Numbered from the stretch's first letter, positions 27,614-36,563 are shown. The stretch: DNA of 64,000 bases from JADLDB01 sp040755835 (GCA_040755835.1 JBFMAB010000041.1:62001-126000); one strand, 5' to 3'. Translations and numbers: made by a program. Notes: generated by a model not told the origin, from the letters alone.

Positions 27614-28741
27614 TCAGACGTCGCCCATCGCTGCGCGCATCGCCTTCAGGCCCGGCACCGTCGGCGCCCCGCGCGCCAGCACCGCCAGCTTGTCGAGCGC
27701 GGTGAGCTGTCCCTTGTAGAAGCGTCCGATGAGCCCTTCGCCGTGCCGGTAGAAGGATTCGAAGATCCGCACGCGCTGCTCGGGCGCCGCGCCGCGAAAC
27801 AGCATGCGGTTCAACATGCGGAAGAAGCCCTGGCTCGCCCAGTGGGCCCGCGCGCGCGCCTTGAGCCAAGCGGTGAGCGCCGGCGCGGAGAAGTCCTCGA
27901 GTGCGGCGAGGTCGTCCGCGAGCGACACCGCCATCGGCACCGAGTAGCCGGTGGTGCCGTGGAAGAGGCCCGCCGCGACGCCGATCGTCGGGCGATCGAT
28001 CGCCGGCGCCTCGCCGCCGAGCGGAATGGGCAGCGCCGCCGACTCCTCGCGCAGCACCTGCGTCGCCCGCCAGCCGCGCGCGGCCAGGTACGCGTGGATC
28101 CGCTCGCGCAGCACCGGCAGGTCCAGCGAAGCATCGTCCGCGTAGTACGTGTCCTCCACGAGCACGCGGCGCTCGTCCCAGGGAAGCAGGTAGACGAAGC
28201 GGAAGGCCCCGTGCTGGTCCACGCGTCCATCCATCAGCAGGGGCACCTCGAGCCCGTGCGGGCGATCGAGCTCCACGTCGAGGCCCAGGAACTTCTGGTA
28301 CCCGCACGGCCACGTCGGCGCGGACGAGAAGCCACGCCCGTCGATGATCGCTTTGGCCTCGAGGCGCTCACCGGTGGCGAGGAGGACGTGCGTCGCGCCC
28401 ACCTCGGTCACCTTCGTCTTGACGCGCAGGCGCTCCTTGAGGCGCTCCGAGAGCTTCCAGTGGAAGTCCTCGCTCTTGATCGAGTGGTACCCGCCGCCAA
28501 TCCGCCGCGGCTCGGCGCCCAGCAGCACGTCATGCGAAGGCCACGACTTCGACGCAAGGACCCAGAGCCACTCGAGTTGGGCCTTCGTGACGTCGGTGCC
28601 GTGGAAGCTCCAGGTGTGGTTGCCGCCGACCCTGCCCCCCGCCTCGATCAAGGCGAAGGTGACGTCGGGGCGCGTCATCAGGAGGCGCCAGGCCAACAAA
28701 CCGTTGGCAAGTCCGCCGCCTACGAGAACCAGGTCGAGCAC
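27614..28741 (-). CDS. crtY: Lycopene beta-cyclase (CrtY type)
   Basis: 375 aa if read from GTG 28741, which starts at the flavin-binding strand (LDLVLVGGGLANGLLA). An ATG at 28792 would add 17 Arg-rich residues that look non-native. It is a close match along its length to the Pantoea/Erwinia CrtY family: GGNHTWSFH, IDGRGF, DQHGAFRFVYLLPW, EDTYY, LFHGTTGYSVPMAV, QGFFRMLNRMLF and RFYKGQLT. The enzyme closes the beta-ionone rings of lycopene to make carotene. No other carotenoid genes are near it. A LuxR-type regulator is divergent, 121 bases away. Confidence 0.93.
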   Translation of the reverse strand: MLDLVLVGGGLANGLLAWRLLMTRPDVTFALIEAGGRVGGNHTWSFHGTDVTKAQLEWLWVLASKSWPSHDVLLGAEPRRIGGGYHSIKSEDFHWKLSERLKERLRVKTKVTEVGATHVLLATGERLEAKAIIDGRGFSSAPTWPCGYQKFLGLDVELDRPHGLEVPLLMDGRVDQHGAFRFVYLLPWDERRVLVEDTYYADDASLDLPVLRERIHAYLAARGWRATQVLREESAALPIPLGGEAPAIDRPTIGVAAGLFHGTTGYSVPMAVSLADDLAALEDFSAPALTAWLKARARAHWASQGFFRMLNRMLFRGAAPEQRVRIFESFYRHGEGLIGRFYKGQLTALDKLAVLARGAPTVPGLKAMRAAMGDV

Positions 28742-28862
28742 CCGCCGTCTCTTAGCCGTTCTCGACGGAAACAACCTGCCTGTTCGGGACATCTATGAGG
28801 ACGAAGGCGGCCGGGATGGCTCCGGTTGCGCCGTGGGTTTCGCGACTTATTGAAAGGGTGTC

Positions 28863-29498
28863 ATGAAAGGTCTTCCTCCACAGACGTTGCCGCTGCGGGT
28901 CGTCGTCCTGGGCGACGAAGCGCTGATCGAAGCGATCTCCGCGAACTCCGACCGGTTGATCCTCAGCCCTGTCGAGACCAGCCTCGAGATCTCGGCTCGC
29001 GTGACGCAGGCGGACGTGATCGTGGTCGACGTCGCGGCGAACCCGAACGTGGGCCTCGCGGCCATTCGGGATCTCACGTTCGATCGGCCGGTCCTCGCGC
29101 TGGTGCACGCCGGCGGCGCAGCCGAGGCGATGGCCGCAGGCGCCAGCGGGGCGATCCGCCGCGACTCGCGCGCCTCGGCGATCGTCGCCGCGATCCACGC
29201 GGTGCAGCAGGGCCTCACGGTGTATGACGGCGATCACGTCGGGAAGGCCGGGGCGCCCTCCGCTGCGCCGGCCGCGGTCATCTCGCACGAGCGCGCCCAG
29301 GGCGTGCTGACGCCGCGCGAGAACGAGGTGCTGGCGCTGCTGGCCGAAGGCCTCTCCAACAAGCAGATCGCCGCGAGGCTCGAGATCAGCGAGCACACCG
29401 CCAAATTCCACGTGAACTCGATCCTCCAGAAGATGAACGCCCAGAAGCGCGTCGAGGCCGTCGTGCGCGCCGCGAAGAGGGGGCTCATCGACCTCTGA
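28863..29498 (+). CDS. LuxR/NarL-type DNA-binding regulator with degenerate receiver
   Basis: 211 aa. The N-terminal ~125 residues follow the fold of a receiver domain but lack key parts. The acidic pair after strand 1 is reduced to LGDE, and the conserved Lys near strand 5 is replaced (GAIRRD). An Asp remains at the strand-3 position (VIVVDVA). The C-terminal NarL-type helix-turn-helix (about 148-208) is intact: LTPRENEVLALLAEGLSNKQIA, SEHTAKFHV. So it probably binds DNA without ordinary phosphorylation control. It is divergent from the lycopene cyclase gene, a possible target. Confidence 0.9.
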   Translation: MKGLPPQTLPLRVVVLGDEALIEAISANSDRLILSPVETSLEISARVTQADVIVVDVAANPNVGLAAIRDLTFDRPVLALVHAGGAAEAMAAGASGAIRRDSRASAIVAAIHAVQQGLTVYDGDHVGKAGAPSAAPAAVISHERAQGVLTPRENEVLALLAEGLSNKQIAARLEISEHTAKFHVNSILQKMNAQKRVEAVVRAAKRGLIDL

Positions 29499-29520
29499 TC
29501 TGACTGACGCCGGTCCACTC

Positions 29521-29587
29521 CGGACGCGCCTCCCCGACGCGTCCGCCGAAGGCCGTCTCCAGCGATGGAGGCGGCCTTCTCTTTGTC
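29521..29587 (+). terminator. Tandem hairpins ending the LuxR-type gene
   Basis: The first hairpin is a perfect 8-bp stem CGGACGCG / CGCGTCCG (29521-29545). The second, 29548-29579, is a 14-bp stem with one G-T pair around a GCGA tetraloop, followed by TCTCTTTGT. The second is one of the clearest intrinsic terminators in the window. Confidence 0.8.
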
Positions 29588-29734
29588 CCGGCGTCCCCGC
29601 CAGAAGATGGCGCTCGGCGGGACTTCGCGAATACCGCTGACGCGGAGGCGAAGCTGTTCGACTCCATCGAGCATGGGGTCGCATTCGGCTGCCCATCGCA
29701 ACCAACATCACGTCTCCGTGTTCATTCGTGTCTC

Positions 29735-31015
29735 ATGACGTCTCATCGCCATGTCGCCCTCGCCCTCCTTGTCGCCTCCGCCTGTTCAACCGCGCCGTCG
29801 GGCTCCGACGCGAGCCTGGACGCTGGGTCATCGACGACGGACACGGACGCCGGCGACCCGATGGACGCGGCTGTCGCTGACGCCGGCCTCCCTGCTGACG
29901 GGGGCCTCCCTGCTGACGGCGGCCTCATCGAGGCGCTGAGTGCCGTCCCGAATCTCGTCATTTGTCGGCCGGGCCCGCAGCCCTTCATCGAGCATTCTGA
30001 GCAGGAGCCTGACGTCACGACGTACGCCTCGTGCGCCGCAGCCTGCGAGCGTTGGCAAGACTGCGCGACGGAAACGCAGGCGCGCGGAGTCGCCCAGCTC
30101 GAACTCCTCTTTGTCGTGGACGAGGACGGCCAGGGCAACGGCTTCGGTGGAACCTTGCGCTTCACGAAGGTGGGCTCCCGGCGCGACGTGGTGATGTTCC
30201 ACAGGGGCGGCGCTGGGACCGAGTGGGTCGACGACTTTCTGCCCGCCAAAGTCGAACAGGCGGGTGGCACCGTCGTACAACCCAGGTGGAACTCGGGCGG
30301 GCCGGGCTGGTTCTCGCGCCCCGCACTCACATCGCGGCTCGAGCGCAGCCTGGCCGGCGTCAGCGCGCGGCCGGCGGCGGTGATGAAGTGGGTGGCCCTG
30401 AATCTGGCCCAGGGCCCCTTCTCGACGGTGGGCTGCAGCGGCGGCAGCATCGCCACGTACTACCCACGGCACTGGTATGGCCTCGACGTGGCGCTCAAGT
30501 ATCAACTCCTCATGGGCGGGCCGGTGATGGCGCGCATCGAGGCGGGGTGTCGCGGCGGGGCCAGCTTCCGCGGCCGCTGTGTCGCCTCGCCCGAGGTCGA
30601 GTGCAACACCGACGGCGATTGCGCGGCGAGCAGGTGCTCTCCGTACGAGTGGAGCGGCGGCGTCGTGATGACGGCGGTGCGCGACACCATCGACCACCTC
30701 CACGCACGGGAGACGAACGGGGCCAGGGACTGCGTGCTGAGGCGACCGCAGCCGGCCTTCGCGGTGAGCGACTTCGATAGCCCGCGCCGCCCTTTCGACC
30801 TGATGAACGAGCACCGCATCGACTTCGTGATGAACGCTGGCGGCGTGACGACGTCCGATGACGGGCTCGACGTCCTCGCGAGCGGCGCCGCCGTCTACGC
30901 AAGCCTCCGAGGCCCCAGGACGTGGACCGCGCTGCCCACCGGCGAACACTGCGAGGCGTTGCAGGCCGAAGCGACCTGGAGCGTCATCCGCGCGGGGGCG
31001 GGGCTGCAGCCGTAG
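29735..31015 (+). CDS. Lipoprotein with alpha/beta-hydrolase-like features
   Basis: 426 aa with a lipobox Ala-Ser-Ala-Cys17. An Asp/Ala/Gly-rich linker follows (about 20-65), which includes a short tandem repeat. The folded part has MFHRGGAGTEW and then TVGCSGGSIATYY, which resembles a Gly-x-Ser-Gly nucleophile elbow after a HGG-type oxyanion motif, as in pectin acetylesterase/Notum-like hydrolases. A later insert has several Cys in a D-G-D-C pattern. Near the C-terminus DFVMNAGG could carry the acid. An outer-membrane-anchored esterase is plausible but unproven. It stands alone after a strong terminator. Confidence 0.65.
   Translation: MTSHRHVALALLVASACSTAPSGSDASLDAGSSTTDTDAGDPMDAAVADAGLPADGGLPADGGLIEALSAVPNLVICRPGPQPFIEHSEQEPDVTTYASCAAACERWQDCATETQARGVAQLELLFVVDEDGQGNGFGGTLRFTKVGSRRDVVMFHRGGAGTEWVDDFLPAKVEQAGGTVVQPRWNSGGPGWFSRPALTSRLERSLAGVSARPAAVMKWVALNLAQGPFSTVGCSGGSIATYYPRHWYGLDVALKYQLLMGGPVMARIEAGCRGGASFRGRCVASPEVECNTDGDCAASRCSPYEWSGGVVMTAVRDTIDHLHARETNGARDCVLRRPQPAFAVSDFDSPRRPFDLMNEHRIDFVMNAGGVTTSDDGLDVLASGAAVYASLRGPRTWTALPTGEHCEALQAEATWSVIRAGAGLQP
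29879..29926 (+). repeat. 18-bp tandem repeat in lipoprotein linker
   Basis: Two full copies and one 12-base partial copy of a unit encoding Asp-(Ala/Gly)-Gly-Leu-Pro-Ala. The copies differ by one or two bases. The unit is a multiple of three, so gain or loss would only change linker length. Confidence 0.75.
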
Positions 31016-31639
31016 AGGTCGGCAGGCTCTCTCGCTCTGGGCGCTTCGCGCTGCGGAAGGAGCGGTGCCGCGACGGGGCTCACGCCGTTTCGCCGGGGCT
31101 CCTGGAGACGTGCGCGAGGCAGTCGCCCGCGGCGACGTGTCGGCCGAGTCGGTCGCGGAGGCGATGGGGGCGCTGGGCGCCGGGCGGACCGGGCGTTGGC
31201 GGAAGGGATCGCGGAGCTCCTGGCGTAGGTGCGATCCCCGACGTGCGAGGAGCACACGGCGGTGGACGCGGAAGTGGCAGCGGTCGAAGCGGCGCGTCGC
31301 GTCGTGCGCCGGCTCCTGCAAGCGAAGATGCAGGCGCGCCTGGACATGCTCGATGCCCCCAAACACCGGACAGACGCGATGCCCGGAGCGCGGGCGCTGC
31401 GCCGAGGCGCAGTGTCGTGTGCCGCGTCGATCGACCGCGTGCCCACCACGCTCTTTCGTGACGTGTTCCGCCGTGGCCACCTTCGCCCGCGCCGGCGCCT
31501 GCTTGCCCTGCCCGCCGGTGCCTGCTATGCGCGCGCATCCCTCCGGCTTCGCGGAGGCCAATAGCCGCTGGCGGACGGTCCTCCGCCCCGCACCTCTGGC
31601 CTGACCCGCCACGTGCGAGAGAAGGAAAGCGAGACGAAC
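31016..31639. other. 624-base stretch without an intact gene; decayed coding sequence likely
   Basis: No frame here has a good start, ribosome site and natural composition. On the plus strand, one frame around 31110-31190 reads like a protein helix (REAVARGDVSAESVAEAMGA). After a shift, ALAEGIAELLA and a stop follow at about 31228. A second patch (31250-31360) reads DAEVAAVEAARRVVRRLL. These look like pieces of one or two old genes. The last bases hold the promoter region and leader of rplC. No repeat or tRNA was seen. Confidence 0.5.
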
Positions 31640-32314
31640 ATGAAGGGCCTCATCGGCAAGAAGGTGGGCATGACCCAGGTCTTCACCGCGGAAGGCAACG
31701 CGGTGCCCGTGACCGTGATCGACGTCACCTCGTGCGAGGTGGTCGGCAAGCGGACCATGGAGAAGGACAAGTACACTGCGGTCGTGCTGGGCCTGGTGGA
31801 CGCCAAGGAGAAGCACCTCACCAAGGCGCAGTTGGGCTCCTTCAAGAAAGCCGGCGCCAAGGCCAAGCGGATCGTCAAGGAGTTCCGCGTCTCGGCGGAC
31901 GAGCTCGCGACGTTCAACGTCGGCGATCCGGTGAAGGTGGAGATGTTCGAGAAGGGCCAGCTGGTCGACGTCTCGGGCGTCACCAAGGGCCGCGGCTTCC
32001 AGGGCGTCATGAAGCGGTGGAACTTCCGCGGCTTCGGCGACACCCACGGTACGCACGAGTACCGCCGTCACCCCGGCGCCATCGGCCAGCGCAAGACGCC
32101 CGGCCGCGTGTACCCGAACAAGAAGCTGCCGGGTCACTACGGCGTCGAGAGCGTCACCACCCAGAACCTCGAGGTGGTGGACGTGATCCCCGAGCGCAAC
32201 CTGATCCTCGTGAAAGGCGGCGTGGCCGGCCACAACGACGGCGTGGTCGTCGTGAAGCCGTCGGTGAAGGCCGCGCTGCGCGCGCAGCACAAGGCCGGCA
32301 AGGCGAAGAAGTAG
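31640..32314 (+). CDS. rplC: 50S ribosomal protein L3
   Basis: 224 aa, typical bacterial L3. The start KGLIGKKVGMTQVF and the central GVTKGRGFQGVMKRW...GDTHGTHEYRRHPGAIGQ are the conserved segments that reach the peptidyl transferase centre. L3 nucleates 50S assembly. It normally lies second in the S10 operon. Here it is alone: upstream is decayed sequence, and downstream, after 26 bases without a terminator, comes a cysteine-rich lipoprotein gene. The frame is intact and looks functional. Whether the genome has another rplC cannot be seen. Confidence 0.96.
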   Translation: MKGLIGKKVGMTQVFTAEGNAVPVTVIDVTSCEVVGKRTMEKDKYTAVVLGLVDAKEKHLTKAQLGSFKKAGAKAKRIVKEFRVSADELATFNVGDPVKVEMFEKGQLVDVSGVTKGRGFQGVMKRWNFRGFGDTHGTHEYRRHPGAIGQRKTPGRVYPNKKLPGHYGVESVTTQNLEVVDVIPERNLILVKGGVAGHNDGVVVVKPSVKAALRAQHKAGKAKK

Positions 32315-32340
32315 GCCCAGGCGTCAAGCGGAGGGTGTCG

Positions 32341-34137
32341 ATGCGGGGCCACCGGGCGTTCCTCGTCGCTGTCGCCATCGCGGCTCTGGCGGGGTGCGGC
32401 CCGACGGGCCCGCAGCCGCTCCCGTTCGGCTCCTTCTGCACGCCCGGCGACACGGCCACGCCGTGCGCGTCGGGCTTGTGCGTGGCGCTCGACGACGCGT
32501 CGGGGTTCTGCACCGACGCCTGCACCACCACCGACGAGTGCCCCGACGACTACGCCTGCGCGGGCGCGGGCCGGTACGGCCGCATCTGCCAGCCGCTCAC
32601 CGGCTGCAAGACGGAGCAGGACTGCCCGGCCGGCCACACCTGCAACGCCGAATCGGGAAACTGCTACATTCAGGTGAGCCGCACGCTGTGCTCGCCCTGC
32701 CAGGACTCGGCGCAGTGCCCCGCGGGCGGCGCGTGCTTCGAGGCGATCGGCTCGGGTGAGAAGTTCTGCACCTCCGCCTGTGGTGCCGGCGACGCCTGTC
32801 CGCCGGGCTACGACTGCCGGGAGATCCCCGCGGGCGCCATGGGCGCGCTCGTCAAGCAGTGCGTGCCGTCGAACGACACCTGCAGCAACGGCCGGTCGAT
32901 CTGCACGCCGTGCCGCGGCGACGCCGAGTGCGGCGGCCCGTTCGATCTCTGCGTGCGCAACGTGGTGTCCGGCGAGCAGTTCTGCGGGCGCGACTGCAAC
33001 CCGCAGAAGAACCTCTGCCCGACGCCCGGGTGCGACCCGGTCGCGCTCGACTCCGCGGAGAACCCGGACTGCCCGACGGGCTTCTCCTGCACCAACATCG
33101 GCAAGAGCGACGACCCCGACGTCTTCGGGCCGTACCAGTGCGTGCCCAACTCCAACACCTGCGTCGGCTACTGCGACGCGGCGGACGCCGTAGGCCAGGT
33201 GTCGCAGTGCGGCCTCGGCAAGGTGTGCGTCAACAACGCCTGTGTACCTGCGGTGGACGGGCGCATGTGCTCGCCGTGCACCGATAACGACGACTGCCGC
33301 CGCGGCGGGTTCACGGAGAATCGCTGCATCGTCAACAACTGCGCCAACTGCCCGTTCCAGGGCGAGGCGTTCTGCTCGACGCCGTGCGCCGACGACGCCG
33401 CGTGCGTGCGCAGCTTCGGCGCGGGCTTCGTCTGCAAGCCGGTCGATGATCCGTCGGGCGTCATGCGCAGTTACTGCATGCCCCAGCGCGGCACCTGCAA
33501 GTCGGGCCTCGGCCGCCTCGGCGAGGACTGCACCGTGGACGGCGCGCAGGCCTGCGTCACCGGCATGTGCCTCGTGGCGGGCGTCACCAGCTTCTGCAGT
33601 TCGCCGTGCACCACCGACACGCAGTGCGGCGACACGCGCTTCCGCTGCTGCGAGACGACGGCGGGCGGCGGCTACGACTGCAGCGACGAGCACCGCAACC
33701 CCGACGGCCCGAAGAACGGCATGGGCGTGTGCGCTCCGCTGGGCGGGCTCTTCGGCGACGACTGCACCCCCGGCCGGGCGCCGTGCCAGAGCGGCACCTG
33801 CCTCGATCTCGGCACCGCGAGGGTCTGCTCGGTGACGTGCGCCGGCGGCGCGGCGTGCCCCCAGGGCTTCACCTGCCGCAAGGCGCAGGCGCCCGGCACC
33901 ACCGCCGAGCTCGACGTGTGCTTCCCCAACGGCGGCGGCACCGCCGGCGCGGACTGCTCGTTCGGCCCCGCCGCCTGCGAGAGCGGCCTCTGCATTCGCA
34001 AGGACTCGGGGCCGATCTGCACGAAGGCCTGCATGGCCGACACGGACTGTCCGGAGACGTGGCGCTGCAACCTGCTGCAGACGGTGAATGAGCAGTCGGT
34101 GCAGGCGTGCCTGCCGCCGGCGCTGCAGGACGGGTAG
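32341..34137 (+). CDS. Large cysteine-rich lipoprotein at head of gliding-type gene run (GltK/AgmO position)
   Basis: 598 aa, ATG after a GGAGGG site. The signal ends in the lipobox Leu-Ala-Gly-Cys19. The mature protein holds dozens of cysteines in repeated modules such as C-x-S-G-L-C, DCPAGHTC, and SPC-x(3-5)-QC, so it should be a rigid disulfide-bonded outer-membrane lipoprotein. In M. xanthus a lipoprotein gene (gltK/agmO) precedes the gltB, gltA and gltC genes; this gene has the matching place. The assignment is by synteny and type, not by sequence identity. It may be cotranscribed with rplC. Confidence in the coding region is high, in the Glt role moderate. Confidence 0.85.
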   Translation: MRGHRAFLVAVAIAALAGCGPTGPQPLPFGSFCTPGDTATPCASGLCVALDDASGFCTDACTTTDECPDDYACAGAGRYGRICQPLTGCKTEQDCPAGHTCNAESGNCYIQVSRTLCSPCQDSAQCPAGGACFEAIGSGEKFCTSACGAGDACPPGYDCREIPAGAMGALVKQCVPSNDTCSNGRSICTPCRGDAECGGPFDLCVRNVVSGEQFCGRDCNPQKNLCPTPGCDPVALDSAENPDCPTGFSCTNIGKSDDPDVFGPYQCVPNSNTCVGYCDAADAVGQVSQCGLGKVCVNNACVPAVDGRMCSPCTDNDDCRRGGFTENRCIVNNCANCPFQGEAFCSTPCADDAACVRSFGAGFVCKPVDDPSGVMRSYCMPQRGTCKSGLGRLGEDCTVDGAQACVTGMCLVAGVTSFCSSPCTTDTQCGDTRFRCCETTAGGGYDCSDEHRNPDGPKNGMGVCAPLGGLFGDDCTPGRAPCQSGTCLDLGTARVCSVTCAGGAACPQGFTCRKAQAPGTTAELDVCFPNGGGTAGADCSFGPAACESGLCIRKDSGPICTKACMADTDCPETWRCNLLQTVNEQSVQACLPPALQDG

Positions 34138-34225
34138 GGCGCGCTCCGGGGGGGCGTGCGCAGAGGCGGCAGGGGCGGCGGGCGCCACCCCGGTCAAGGC
34201 GGGCGATCGCCCGTGAAAAAGCCTG

Positions 34226-34254
34226 TTCAGACCGGTGGTTGAACGTGCTATCTC
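34226..34254 (+). promoter_or_regulatory. Candidate promoter before VWA lipoprotein gene
   Basis: TTCAGA (34226-34231) and TATCTC (34249-34254) are 17 bases apart and lie 21 bases before ATG 34275. A perfect 14-base palindrome, CGGGCGATCGCCCG, lies just upstream at about 34200-34213. Matches to sigma-70 consensus are modest. Confidence 0.3.
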
Positions 34255-34274
34255 GCCGCACCCTGCGTGATTCG

Positions 34275-35720
34275 ATGATGCGTGTCCTGCGAGCCACCTT
34301 CGTGCTGTGTGTCGCCGCGCTCGCGGCGTCGGCCTGCCAGGACCGCACGCGGACGCGCCGCGTGCTCGAGCCCTTCACCATCGTCCCCGGGACGCCCACC
34401 GTCGACGCGAAGGCGCCCGAGGTGCAGGTCGACGGCACGCAGGAGACGAGCGACTTCGGCGTCAACGTGCCCCGGCAGTGCGACGTCTACCGGCAGCTGC
34501 CGGTGCGGCAGGTGGACATTCTCTGGGTGGTGGACTCGTCAGGCAGCATGGCGCCCAAGCAGGCGCGGCTCGCGGCGAACTTCCAGGGCTTCATCAACCA
34601 ACTCGTCAGCGCCGATCCGCCGATCGACTTCCACATCGCTGTCACCAGCACCGACACCGACGCCGCGGCGAACCGCGGGAAGCTGCGCCCGTGGACCATC
34701 AGCGGCTTCACCGAGGACTTCATCGCCTGCGCGCCCACCGCGCAGGGCGGCGTCAGCTGCAACACCGGCCCCGACGTGATGTCGGCCGTCGCGGCCTTCG
34801 GGCAGATGTCGCAGGTCGGCATCACCGGCTCGGCGCAGGAGCGGGGCCTGTACGCGGCGTACCTGGCGCTCACCAACCCGCTCAACCACTCGACGCCCGC
34901 GGTGACGCGCTTCGTGCGTCCCGAGGCGGCGCTGTACGTCGTCGTGGTGTCCGACGAGGACGACGCGTCCTGCAACCCGCTCACGCGGCAGGCGACCTGC
35001 ACCGCGGACCCGGGCTGCCGCTGCGCGCCGGACAACGCGCTGGTGGGCGCGGGCGCGTGGGGATCGACGGAGTATTTCGTCCGCTTCCTCGAGACCTTCA
35101 AGGGCTACGGCAACGAGGAGTCGGTGGCGCTGGCGGCGATCGTCGCGGACTCCGACGACGCGGGCGTGCCGTCGCAGTTCGGCGATCCAAGCCCGCACGT
35201 GGGCTGCTGCCGCTCGCTCACCGGCCAGCCGTGCCCCACCGGGGGCGCCAACGACGGCGGCTACGAGATCGCCTACTACGGCGGGCGCTACGTCCAGGTC
35301 GCGGCGGCGACCGGCGGTGTCACCGTGTCGATCTGCCAGGACGACTTCTCGCAGGCGCTGGCGGCGCTCGGCTACGCGGCGTCGGGCCTGCGGCAGGATT
35401 TCCGCCTGAGCCGCGGCCCGGATCTCAAAGTCGACGGCGGCGTCGCTGAGGGCATCGCGGCGTACGTGTCGGGCCCGACGGCGGCGAACTGCATGGTCGA
35501 CGGGAACTGCCCCATGGGCGAGTTCTGCCGCGGCCAGCGCTGCGCGCAGCGCCTGCCAGTCAGCATGACGCCGGTGGCCACCGGCGCGGAATACGTGCGC
35601 TGCGACACCGCGGGCCTGCGCAACATGGTCCGCTTCGGGGGCTCGGCGATCCCCGAGCCGTTGAGCACGGTCGAGCTCTGCTACGACGTCCTCGCGACTT
35701 TCAACAACAGCTGTCCGTAA
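34275..35720 (+). CDS. VWA-domain lipoprotein inside the gliding-type gene run
   Basis: 481 aa from ATG 34275 (a second ATG follows at 34278). Lipobox Ala-Ser-Ala-Cys21. The VWA domain (about 75-330) has an intact MIDAS, Asp87-x-Ser89-x-Ser91 in VVDSSGSM, and the later strand VVVSDEDD. Cysteine pairs are scattered through an insert (CNPLTRQATC, GCRC) and the C-terminal part, which ends in a MxxEFCRGQRC-like knot. It shares its plan with the VWA lipoprotein at 4035-5270. It lies between the cysteine-rich lipoprotein and two beta-barrel genes, so a surface role with the gliding complex, perhaps metal-dependent adhesion, is a reasonable inference. It is not one of the named Glt proteins known to me. 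Confidence 0.85.
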   Translation: MMRVLRATFVLCVAALAASACQDRTRTRRVLEPFTIVPGTPTVDAKAPEVQVDGTQETSDFGVNVPRQCDVYRQLPVRQVDILWVVDSSGSMAPKQARLAANFQGFINQLVSADPPIDFHIAVTSTDTDAAANRGKLRPWTISGFTEDFIACAPTAQGGVSCNTGPDVMSAVAAFGQMSQVGITGSAQERGLYAAYLALTNPLNHSTPAVTRFVRPEAALYVVVVSDEDDASCNPLTRQATCTADPGCRCAPDNALVGAGAWGSTEYFVRFLETFKGYGNEESVALAAIVADSDDAGVPSQFGDPSPHVGCCRSLTGQPCPTGGANDGGYEIAYYGGRYVQVAAATGGVTVSICQDDFSQALAALGYAASGLRQDFRLSRGPDLKVDGGVAEGIAAYVSGPTAANCMVDGNCPMGEFCRGQRCAQRLPVSMTPVATGAEYVRCDTAGLRNMVRFGGSAIPEPLSTVELCYDVLATFNNSCP

Positions 35721-35753
35721 CAGTGGTCCGTACGACGAGGTGAACGAGCTGCC

Positions 35754-36563
35754 ATGAACCGGAAACCCCTGAACATCGTCGCCTGCCTCGCGGTGCTGCT
35801 GACCGCGAACGGCGCGTTCGCCGCGGAAGGCGACGAGCTGGTCGAGAAGGTCGCCGTCCGCAACCGGCTGTACACGGTCGCGGGCCGCTGGGAGATCGGC
35901 GGAAACGTCGGCATCTCGATCCTGAGTCGGCTCACCGACCACTACAACCTGAACCTGTCGGGTGCGTACAACTTCACCGACTGGCTCGGCATCGAGCTGC
36001 GCGGTGGCTACGCGATCTCGATGCACACGTCGCTGGCGAAGCAGATCCAGGACGACTTCTACACGAACACGTCGATCAGCAAGGCGAACGACCTGTCGGA
36101 CCTGTGGGAGATGAAGGCCAACGGCATCGTCGGCCTCCGGTTCCAGCCGATCTACGGGAAGATCAACCTGATGGCCGAGCTGCCGGTGCACTTCCAGCTC
36201 TACGGCTGGGCGGGGGGCGGCGCGGGCCTGTTCGGCCGCGAGTCGCTCGTCATCTGCCCGGTGAAGGTCAACGCGAACGAGTGCGGCGAGTACTTCACGG
36301 AGAGCAAGGTGAGTCCGATCGTCTCGCTGGCGCTCGGCTTCCGCTTCTTCATCCCCGGCGTGACGTCGGCTGGCAACGTGGTGGGCCAGAAGCACGGCAT
36401 CAAGCTCGAGGTGCGCGACTGGTCGTTCCTCGACTCGTACTACGTGGGCGTCGATCGCGCGTCGTCGAACGCGGGCAACCCGACGGCGGGTGGCGCCCTG
36501 TCGCCGAACGCGGGCATCACCAACCTGGTGATGATCGACCTCGGCTACTCCTTCATCTTCTAG
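35754..36563 (+). CDS. Outer-membrane beta-barrel protein (GltA/GltB-like, first of two)
   Basis: 269 aa. A signal peptide (about 1-23, cut after AFA) is followed by alternating amphipathic strands and a C-terminal aromatic strand, LGYSFIF, the usual end signal for outer-membrane barrels. It fits the myxobacterial outer-membrane beta-barrel family. In M. xanthus GltB and GltA are paired barrels next to GltC, and the same arrangement is seen here. Which of the two this is cannot be decided by eye. It is 33 bases after the VWA gene and 16 before the next barrel. Confidence 0.85.
   Translation: MNRKPLNIVACLAVLLTANGAFAAEGDELVEKVAVRNRLYTVAGRWEIGGNVGISILSRLTDHYNLNLSGAYNFTDWLGIELRGGYAISMHTSLAKQIQDDFYTNTSISKANDLSDLWEMKANGIVGLRFQPIYGKINLMAELPVHFQLYGWAGGGAGLFGRESLVICPVKVNANECGEYFTESKVSPIVSLALGFRFFIPGVTSAGNVVGQKHGIKLEVRDWSFLDSYYVGVDRASSNAGNPTAGGALSPNAGITNLVMIDLGYSFIF

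Noticed and set aside
31229..31564. A 111-residue plus-strand frame upstream of rplC
   Set aside because: The first ~40 residues look helical, but the rest becomes Arg-rich and the start lacks a ribosome site. It is treated as part of decayed sequence.
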